Positions 6,780 to 11,432 of a DNA stretch of 11,432 bases are shown one piece after another; the stretch's first letter is position 1, and each line of letters opens with the position of its first letter. The notes beneath the pieces are model-generated. The model did no database searches. It was not told the DNA's origin and saw nothing but the letters and a program-made list of their open reading frames with translations. The stretch is from an uncultured Ruminococcus sp. (GTDB lineage Bacteria; Bacillota; Clostridia; Oscillospirales; Acutalibacteraceae), in NCBI GenBank assembly GCA_946055445.1, contig CAMGGF010000024.1, positions 1 to 11,432 of the forward strand, given 5' to 3'. The position numbers and the translations under genes were made by a program.

Positions 6780-6792
6780 TTACAGTATTTTT

Positions 6793-7950
6793 TTATTTTT
6801 TCTTTTTCCCGAAAAAGCCTTTTTTCTCGTCCTCGTTTTTGCCGAGGTGGGCAGTTTCGTTGCCGAGGGCTTTGTCGAGTTCCAAAAGCAACCGTTTTTG
6901 CTCGGCATTCAAGTCGCGCGGCACATCAACAATCACGCGCACCAACTCGTCACCGCGCCCACGGTTATTGAGACTCTGAATCCCGCGTTCGCGCATTTTA
7001 AAGACATCGCCCGATTGCGTGCCCGGGTGAATGCTGTATTTTATCTTGCCGTCCAGCGTGGGCACTTCCAACTCACAGCCGAGTGCCGCCGCGGCATAAC
7101 TGATATGCATTTCCACCCAAACATTGTAGCCGTCACGCTCAAAAATCGGGTGCGGACGCACATTGACCGCCACACGCAAATCGCCTGCGGGGCCGCCGTT
7201 GACGCCTTTGTTGCCCTGCCCGCGTGCGTTAATCACCTGACGGTCATCAATCCCCGCAGGGATTTTCACCGTGATTTTTACGGGCTTGCGAATACGCCCT
7301 GCCCCACGGCATTTCTTACAGGGGTTATCAATAATTGTCCCTTTGCCGCCGCAACGCGAACACGCTTTTTGGGTTTGAATCACCCCGAACGGTGTACGCT
7401 GTTGTGTGGTCACCTGCCCGCGCCCGCCGCAGTCGGGGCAGGTTTTGGGCGAGGACCCCGCCGCCGCACCGCTGCCGTGGCATTCGTCGCAAACTTCAAT
7501 TCTGCGGAATTCCACCTCGCGTTCACAGCCCTTTGCCGCCTCTTCAAACGAAACGGTGACGCTTGCCTGCGCGTCACTGCCGCGCTGGGGCGCATTCGGA
7601 TTGGAACTACCGCCGAACCCGCCGAACCCACCGCCGAAAATATTGCTGAAAATATCGCCGAGGTCAAAGTCCATTCCGCCGAACCCACCGCCGTAGCCGC
7701 CCTGCCCCGTGCCGTAGTTCGGGTCCACGCCCGCGTGGCCGAAACGGTCATATTTTGCCTTTTTCTCCGCATCGGACAGCACTTCGTAGGCTTCATTCGC
7801 CTCTTTGAATTTTTCTTCCGCCGCCTTGTCGCCGGGGTGCAGGTCGGGGTGATACTGTTTTGCGAGTTTTCGGTATGCTTTTTTTATTTCGTCCTCCGAG
7901 GCGTTTCTGTCCACGCCGAGGACTTCATAATAATCTCGTTTTTCTGCCAT
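6793..7950 (-). CDS. dnaJ: Chaperone protein DnaJ (Hsp40)
   Basis: This 385-residue type I (class A) DnaJ delivers unfolded proteins to DnaK and stimulates its ATPase. The J domain occupies residues 1 to about 70 with the essential HPD at 34-36. It is followed by a Gly/Phe-rich linker (about 77-115, GGYGGGFGG and FGGGFGGFGG) and four zinc-binding repeats: C154/C157 (CDECHGSG), C171/C174 (CPDCGGRG), C197/C200 (CSRCGGKG) and C211/C214 (CKKCRGAG). The C-terminal substrate-binding and dimerisation domains include PAGIDDRQVINARGQG, LRVAVNVRPHPIFERDG, and GDELVRVIVDVP. The protein ends in a short charged, lysine-rich tail (KKGFFGKKKK). GGGAG lies 8 bases before the ATG. It is the last gene of the heat-shock operon, 139 bases behind dnaK, with the inverted repeats described separately in that gap. 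In Bacillus the next genes would be prmA and rsmE; here they are replaced by shikimate genes. Confidence 0.97.
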   Translation of the reverse strand: MAEKRDYYEVLGVDRNASEDEIKKAYRKLAKQYHPDLHPGDKAAEEKFKEANEAYEVLSDAEKKAKYDRFGHAGVDPNYGTGQGGYGGGFGGMDFDLGDIFSNIFGGGFGGFGGSSNPNAPQRGSDAQASVTVSFEEAAKGCEREVEFRRIEVCDECHGSGAAAGSSPKTCPDCGGRGQVTTQQRTPFGVIQTQKACSRCGGKGTIIDNPCKKCRGAGRIRKPVKITVKIPAGIDDRQVINARGQGNKGVNGGPAGDLRVAVNVRPHPIFERDGYNVWVEMHISYAAAALGCELEVPTLDGKIKYSIHPGTQSGDVFKMRERGIQSLNNRGRGDELVRVIVDVPRDLNAEQKRLLLELDKALGNETAHLGKNEDEKKGFFGKKKK

Positions 7951-7974
7951 ATAAGTAACTCCCTATAATCGGGT

Positions 7975-8045
7975 TAAGGTGAGGAAAGTTGAACACAATA
8001 TGCCGAAAACTCCCTTTACGGCGCATTTTTACTTTCCTCACCTTA
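7975..8045. repeat. 15-bp perfect inverted repeat, TA-bounded dyad element
   Basis: TAAGGTGAGGAAAGT (7975-7989) and ACTTTCCTCACCTTA (8031-8045) are perfect inverted repeats separated by 41 bases. Inside the loop, GCCG (8002-8005) can pair with CGGC (8019-8022). Both outer ends are TA, so the element can be read either as a long RNA stem-loop or as a 67-base insertion with 13-base terminal repeats between TA duplications. No second copy is evident in the window. Confidence 0.7.
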
Positions 8046-8046
8046 T

Positions 8047-8076
8047 GGCAGGGCACGCCCGCAAGTGTGCCCTGCC
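8047..8076 (-). other. GC-rich hairpin after dnaK
   Basis: GGCAGGGCAC (8047-8056) pairs perfectly with GTGCCCTGCC (8067-8076) around a 10-base loop, starting 13 bases after the dnaK stop in the direction of transcription. The stem is strong enough to be a terminator stem, but the minus strand continues ATAAGGTG with no T tract. A role as a barrier to 3' exonucleases that protects the dnaK part of the mRNA, or as a processing site, is inferred. Confidence 0.65.
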
Positions 8077-8089
8077 TGTTCAAATTGCT

Positions 8090-9934
8090 TTATTCGACGT
8101 CGGTATAGTCCGCTTCGTAGTAGCCGTCATCACCTTTGCCGCCCTGTTGTGCGCCGGGGTTCGGGCCCTGTGCGCCGCCCTGTGCCGCCTGTGCTTGGGC
8201 TGCCGCCGCCTGATACATCGTTTCGGCAACCTTGTTGAACTTCTCGGTCAACTCGTCTTTCTTCGCCTTGATGTCGTCCATATTGTCGCCTTTGAGGGCT
8301 TCTTTGAGCGCGTCAATCTTTGCTTGAATTTCAGACTTGTCGCCTTCGGGGATTTTGTCGCCGTTTTCCTTGATAATCTTCTCGCATTGGTAAACCATTT
8401 GGTCCGCCTCGTTGCGGGTATCAATGGACTCTTTGCGTTTCTTATCCTCTGCCGCATACTGCTCGGCTTCCTTGACCGCCTTTTCTACATCGTCCTTCGA
8501 CATATTGGTCGAAGAAGTGATGGAAATGGACTGCTCTTTCTGTGTGCCGAGGTCTTTTGCGGAAACATGCACAATGCCGTTTGCGTCAATGTCGAAAGTG
8601 ACTTCAATCTGCGGCACGCCGCGCGGTGCGGGCATAATGCCGTCAAGGTGGAACACGCCTAAGGTCTTGTTATCCTTTGCAAATTCGCGTTCACCCTGCA
8701 AAACATGGACTTCAACGGAAGTCTGATTGTCTGCCGCAGTGGAGAAGATTTGGCTCTTCTTGGTCGGAATGGTGGTGTTTCTCTCAATAATTTTGGTGGA
8801 AACGCCGCCCATGGTTTCAATACCGAGCGAAAGCGGCGTAACATCGAGCAACAGAATGCCCTCGACATCGCCGCCGAGCACGCCGCCCTGAATTGCCGCG
8901 CCGACCGCAACACATTCATCGGGGTTAATGCCTTTAAACGGCTCGTGACCCATATAACTCTTAATGGCTTCCTGCACGGCGGGGATTCTTGAAGAACCGC
9001 CGACCATCAGTACCTTGTGGATTTGTGATGCCTGCAAACCGGAGTCGGAAAGTGCCTGACGAACAGGCCCCATGGTCGCTTCCACCAAATCTGCGGTCAT
9101 TTCATTGAATTTTGCGCGGGTCAAGGTTGTTTCCAAGTGTTTCGGACCGGTTGCATCTGCCGTAATGAAGGGCAGGCTGATTTGCGAGGTGGTTACGCCG
9201 GAAAGTTCGATTTTTGCTTTTTCCGCCGCTTCTTTGAGTCTTTGCATTGCCATTTTGTCGGAACGCAGGTCAATGCCCTGTTCTTTCTTAAATTCGTCGG
9301 CAAGCCAGTCGATAATGCGCTGATCGAAATCGTCGCCGCCCAAGCGGTTATTACCGGCAGTTGCCAAAACCTCTTGCACGCCGTCGCCCATTTCGATAAT
9401 GGAAACATCAAAAGTACCGCCGCCGAGGTCATACACCATAACCTTTTGGTCGTCCTCTTTATCAATGCCGTAAGCGAGCGCCGCCGCTGTCGGCTCGTTG
9501 ATGATGCGCTTGACATCTAAGCCCGCAATTCTGCCCGCGTCTTTGGTCGCCTGACGCTGTGCGTCGGTGAAGTATGCGGGAACGGTGATAACCGCCTCGG
9601 TCACGGTGCCGCCGAGATAGGCTTCTGCGTCGCTTTTGAGTTTCTGCAAAATCATTGCGGAAATCTCCTGCGGGGTGTAGTTTTTGCCGTCAATCGCAAC
9701 CTTGTAATCCGAACCCATATGGCGTTTAATCGACGCCACCGTGCGCTCGGGGTTGGTGATAGCCTGCCGTTTTGCAACCTGCCCGACCATTCTTTCGCCG
9801 TCTTTTGAGAACGCCACAACAGACGGGGTGGTTCTTGCACCTTCTGCGTTTGCGATAACCACAGGCTCGCCGCCCTCAATAACCGCCACGCAGGAATTGG
9901 TTGTACCTAAGTCAATACCGATTACTTTTGCCAT
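8090..9934 (-). CDS. dnaK: Chaperone protein DnaK (Hsp70)
   Basis: This is a 614-residue cytoplasmic Hsp70, the ATP-driven chaperone for unfolded and nascent proteins. The nucleotide-binding domain (1 to about 358) contains IGIDLGTTNSCVAV (phosphate 1), NEPTAAALAYG, YDLGGGTFDVSI (phosphate 2, about 168-179) and VGGSSRIPAVQ. The interdomain linker ILLLDVTPLSLGIET follows. The substrate-binding beta domain has the usual KKSQIFSTAADNQTSVEVHVLQGER, here seen in pieces, and VPQIEVTFDIDANGI. The helical lid ends in an Ala/Gln/Gly-rich disordered tail closing with EADYTDVE, a variant of the usual acidic C-terminus. The insert of about 20 residues found near the N-terminus of proteobacterial DnaK is missing, as expected for Gram-positives. 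GGAGG lies 7 bases before the ATG. It is 45 bases behind grpE in the same operon and presumably controlled by HrcA. Confidence 0.98.
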   Translation of the reverse strand: MAKVIGIDLGTTNSCVAVIEGGEPVVIANAEGARTTPSVVAFSKDGERMVGQVAKRQAITNPERTVASIKRHMGSDYKVAIDGKNYTPQEISAMILQKLKSDAEAYLGGTVTEAVITVPAYFTDAQRQATKDAGRIAGLDVKRIINEPTAAALAYGIDKEDDQKVMVYDLGGGTFDVSIIEMGDGVQEVLATAGNNRLGGDDFDQRIIDWLADEFKKEQGIDLRSDKMAMQRLKEAAEKAKIELSGVTTSQISLPFITADATGPKHLETTLTRAKFNEMTADLVEATMGPVRQALSDSGLQASQIHKVLMVGGSSRIPAVQEAIKSYMGHEPFKGINPDECVAVGAAIQGGVLGGDVEGILLLDVTPLSLGIETMGGVSTKIIERNTTIPTKKSQIFSTAADNQTSVEVHVLQGEREFAKDNKTLGVFHLDGIMPAPRGVPQIEVTFDIDANGIVHVSAKDLGTQKEQSISITSSTNMSKDDVEKAVKEAEQYAAEDKKRKESIDTRNEADQMVYQCEKIIKENGDKIPEGDKSEIQAKIDALKEALKGDNMDDIKAKKDELTEKFNKVAETMYQAAAAQAQAAQGGAQGPNPGAQQGGKGDDGYYEADYTDVE

Positions 9935-9979
9935 AATAATGCCTCCAAAAAACTTTTATAAATTCGTAATATGTCAAAT

Positions 9980-10510
9980 TCAGTTTACGACTTTGACGAC
10001 CGCCGGCCGCAAAATCTTATCGCCTAATTGATAGCCTTTTGAGAAAACCTCTGCCACGGTGTTTTCAGGTTGGTCTGCATCTTCTGTATGCATCACCGCG
10101 CTGTGAATATTCGGGTCAAACGCATCGCCCGCTTCGCCGAAACTCTCGACACCCAATTTTTTAAGGATTTCCGTGAACTGATTAAAAATCATATCCACGC
10201 CTTTTTGGTAATCCGCAAGTGCGGCTTCTTTGTTGCCCGCCGCACGCTCGAAATTATCAAGCACGGGGAGAAACTCTGTCAGCACCGCCGCTTTGCTGTC
10301 CGTATACGCTTGCTCTTTTTCGCGGACAGAGCGTTTACGGTAGTTGTCATATTCCGCCAAGGTGCGCAGGAATTTGTCGTTTGCCTCTTTTAAACTGTTT
10401 TCGAGTTCTTCCAATTTCTGCTCGGTTTCGCTGACAGCCTGTTCTGCCGTTTGTGCCGCTTCCTGTTCCGCCGTTTCAGACGGGGTTTTGGTTTTTTCTT
10501 CTTTTGCCAT
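9980..10510 (-). CDS. grpE: Nucleotide exchange factor GrpE
   Basis: This 176-residue GrpE releases ADP from DnaK and so resets the chaperone cycle. The N-terminal 35 or so residues are charged and Ala/Glu-rich (disordered), followed by the long dimerising coiled coil (LEELENSLKEANDKFLRTLAEYDNYRKR). The family block FLPVLDNFERAA comes next. The C-terminal beta-domain that contacts DnaK reads FDPNIHSAVMHTED, then ENTVAEVFSKGYQLGDKILRP. Length and motifs are normal. The start follows the hrcA stop by five bases; its ribosome binding site GGAGG (10521-10525) lies within the last hrcA codons, so the two are probably coupled. A TTGACA string after its stop codon (9972-9977) is not paired with a correctly spaced -10 box. 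Confidence 0.97.
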   Translation of the reverse strand: MAKEEKTKTPSETAEQEAAQTAEQAVSETEQKLEELENSLKEANDKFLRTLAEYDNYRKRSVREKEQAYTDSKAAVLTEFLPVLDNFERAAGNKEAALADYQKGVDMIFNQFTEILKKLGVESFGEAGDAFDPNIHSAVMHTEDADQPENTVAEVFSKGYQLGDKILRPAVVKVVN

Positions 10511-10515
10511 ACCGC

Positions 10516-11432
10516 TTATTCCTCCACATTGTCGGAAAGGATTTTTCCGACGATTTCCGTTAAATACCGCAGGCTCGGAATGAGCCGCGCATAATCAATT
10601 CTTGTAGGCCCGATAAGCCCCAGCGTACCGCTTTGATGCCCCGCAATTTCGTAATTGCCGAAAATCATACTGGAATTTTGCAGTTCTCGGTAGCGATTTT
10701 CGTCGCCGATAAGCACCTGCAAGCCGCCTTTTTCGCCGTTCGACTGATGCCCGGAAAAGATTTTCCCAAGTGGCTCGGCGCGTCGCAAAAACTCAATCAA
10801 CTCGTAGGCATTTTGCTCGTATTCTTTATACCCGAGCAAGTTGCTTTGCCCTTCCAAAAGCAATTCCGTGCGTTCGGTCATCGCCGCGACATCGGCAAGT
10901 GCGACCAAAAGCGGCGTCATTTCCAAGGATTTTTCACCAAGCGAAACGGCAAGCGTTTGGATTTTTGCAATATGCATAGCCGCCGCAGGTTTGCCGATGA
11001 AATTCGCATTGACGATGTTGTAAAAACTTTCCGCCATATCCACGGTGATTTCACCGATGGTTTTGCAAACGCGGCTTTTGAGAATCCCCGACGAAGTCAG
11101 CATCACAATCATCGCCGTGCGCGTACCGATGGGAACGAGTTCCACCCGCCGCACCACTGCCGCCTCATCGGCAGGCGTTGTGGAAACCGCCGCGCATCGC
11201 GTCATTTCGGCTAAAATATTGCCCGCGCTTTCAAGAACCTTTTGCGCGTCGCCCGAGGCGTTTTGCAGTTTCAGGTCGATTAAGCGTTTTTCATTCGGGG
11301 AAAGTTCATAGCGCCCCATTAAATTGTCTACATAATATCGGTAGCCCGCGCTGGAAGGCACACGCCCCGCAGAGGTGTGCGGCTGTTCTAACAGCCCCAT
11401 ATTGACAAGTTCCGCCATTTCGTTGCGAATGG
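10516..11432 (-). CDS. hrcA: Heat-inducible transcription repressor HrcA, N-terminus outside window
   Basis: About 304 residues of HrcA are visible; the family is usually 340-350 long, so roughly 40 N-terminal residues and the promoter are missing. HrcA binds CIRCE inverted repeats (TTAGCACTC-N9-GAGTGCTAA) and represses chaperone operons until heat or unfolded protein releases it, with GroEL helping it fold. The visible part begins in the winged-helix domain with the family's IRNEMAELVNMGLLEQPHTSAGRVPSSAGYRYYVD. The GAF-like ligand/dimer domain follows (VELVPIGTRTAMIVMLTSSG), and the C-terminus has IGPTRIDYARLIPSLRYL. The frame is open to the window edge, and the residues before the internal Met (IRNE) match the family, so that Met is not the start. 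No CIRCE element lies in the window; one would be expected just beyond its right end. Confidence 0.96.
   Translation of the reverse strand, partial: IRNEMAELVNMGLLEQPHTSAGRVPSSAGYRYYVDNLMGRYELSPNEKRLIDLKLQNASGDAQKVLESAGNILAEMTRCAAVSTTPADEAAVVRRVELVPIGTRTAMIVMLTSSGILKSRVCKTIGEITVDMAESFYNIVNANFIGKPAAAMHIAKIQTLAVSLGEKSLEMTPLLVALADVAAMTERTELLLEGQSNLLGYKEYEQNAYELIEFLRRAEPLGKIFSGHQSNGEKGGLQVLIGDENRYRELQNSSMIFGNYEIAGHQSGTLGLIGPTRIDYARLIPSLRYLTEIVGKILSDNVEE

Larger units (their letters stand above)
7951..8089 (-). other. dnaK-dnaJ intergenic spacer with two inverted repeats
   Basis: This is the longest non-coding gap in the window (139 bases). In minus-strand order it holds a GC-rich 10-bp hairpin just after the dnaK stop, then a 71-base dyad element, then the dnaJ ribosome binding site GGGAG. 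Neither hairpin has a T tract on the minus strand, so neither looks like a normal intrinsic terminator. I see no convincing promoter: an ATTATA/TTATAG string near 7963-7969 has no properly spaced -35 box. The likely inference is an mRNA-processing or stability element between dnaK and dnaJ, or a small inserted repeat. Confidence 0.6.

Noticed and set aside
7600..7700. Repetitive GCCGAACCC/CCGCCG tract as a DNA repeat
   Set aside because: It is the Gly/Phe-rich linker of DnaJ read on the opposite strand; the repetition comes from the protein composition.
6847..7968. 373-codon plus-strand reading frame covering all of dnaJ
   Set aside because: It is the antisense shadow of dnaJ. The product is low-complexity and matches no family I recognise, there is no ribosome binding site, and the dnaJ frame has full domain support. 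Long antisense frames opposite chaperone genes are a known codon-usage artefact.
7979..8662. 227-codon plus-strand reading frame opposite the 3' end of dnaK
   Set aside because: It runs antisense through the dnaK lid and tail codons, is Leu/Val/Phe-rich in a way that mirrors the DnaK Gln/Asp/Lys codons, and has no family resemblance.
9972..9977. TTGACA on the minus strand between grpE and dnaK, as a promoter for dnaK
   Set aside because: The only -10-like string (TATAAA) follows after 11 bases and nothing resembles TATAAT at 16-18 bases, so this does not make a standard promoter.
10516..11432. CIRCE operator (TTAGCACTC / GAGTGCTAA) within the window
   Set aside because: I looked for both half-sites, particularly ahead of grpE, dnaK and dnaJ, and saw neither. 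It is expected upstream of hrcA, beyond the right edge.
1..11432. Mobile element, prophage, CRISPR or defence island
   Set aside because: Every sizeable stretch is explained by intact housekeeping genes with similar codon use. No transposase, integrase, direct-repeat array or tRNA-linked junction is visible.

Overview
The window is an 11.4 kb piece of ordinary chromosomal housekeeping DNA with moderate GC content. It most likely comes from a Gram-positive Firmicute of the Clostridia, and a Ruminococcaceae/Oscillospiraceae-like gut anaerobe would fit. The reasons are the hrcA-grpE-dnaK-dnaJ heat-shock operon order, a DnaK that lacks the roughly 20-residue insertion seen near the N-terminus of proteobacterial Hsp70, strong GGAGG-type ribosome binding sites on most genes, and a ZapA gene joined to a long U32 'peptidase' gene. 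The genus assignment is inference; no rRNA or other taxonomic marker is present.

Layout. On the plus strand, positions 1-1005 carry the 3' part of leuA (2-isopropylmalate synthase) and 1027-2097 a complete leuB (3-isopropylmalate dehydrogenase). This leucine-pathway pair ends at a strong hairpin plus T-tract at 2116-2165. Everything from 2171 to the right end is on the minus strand and is described here in its direction of transcription, from right to left. The heat-shock operon comes first: hrcA (5' end cut by the window edge), grpE, dnaK and dnaJ. A 76-base gap with a terminator-like hairpin separates it from a fused aroE-aroK gene (shikimate dehydrogenase plus shikimate kinase), which overlaps aroQ (type II dehydroquinase) by 4 bases. 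A well-formed promoter at 5030-5058 then starts a third unit: zapA (division-ring assembly), a U32-family protein resembling RNA hydroxylation factors, and dut (dUTPase). The last three genes overlap one another and are probably translationally coupled.

How the genes work together. HrcA represses the chaperone operon through CIRCE operators, which would lie upstream of hrcA outside the window; GrpE and DnaJ are co-chaperones of DnaK. AroQ and the AroE-AroK fusion catalyse three consecutive shikimate-pathway steps (dehydroquinate to shikimate 3-phosphate) from one coupled mRNA. LeuA and LeuB catalyse the first and third dedicated steps of leucine synthesis; leuC and leuD are not in the window.

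I found no mobile element, CRISPR array, RNA gene, defence gene or recognisable undescribed system. The most unusual non-coding structure is the 139-base dnaK-dnaJ spacer, which holds a 10-bp GC-rich hairpin beside a TA-bounded 15-bp inverted repeat. The most notable coding feature is the aroE-aroK fusion overlapping aroQ.
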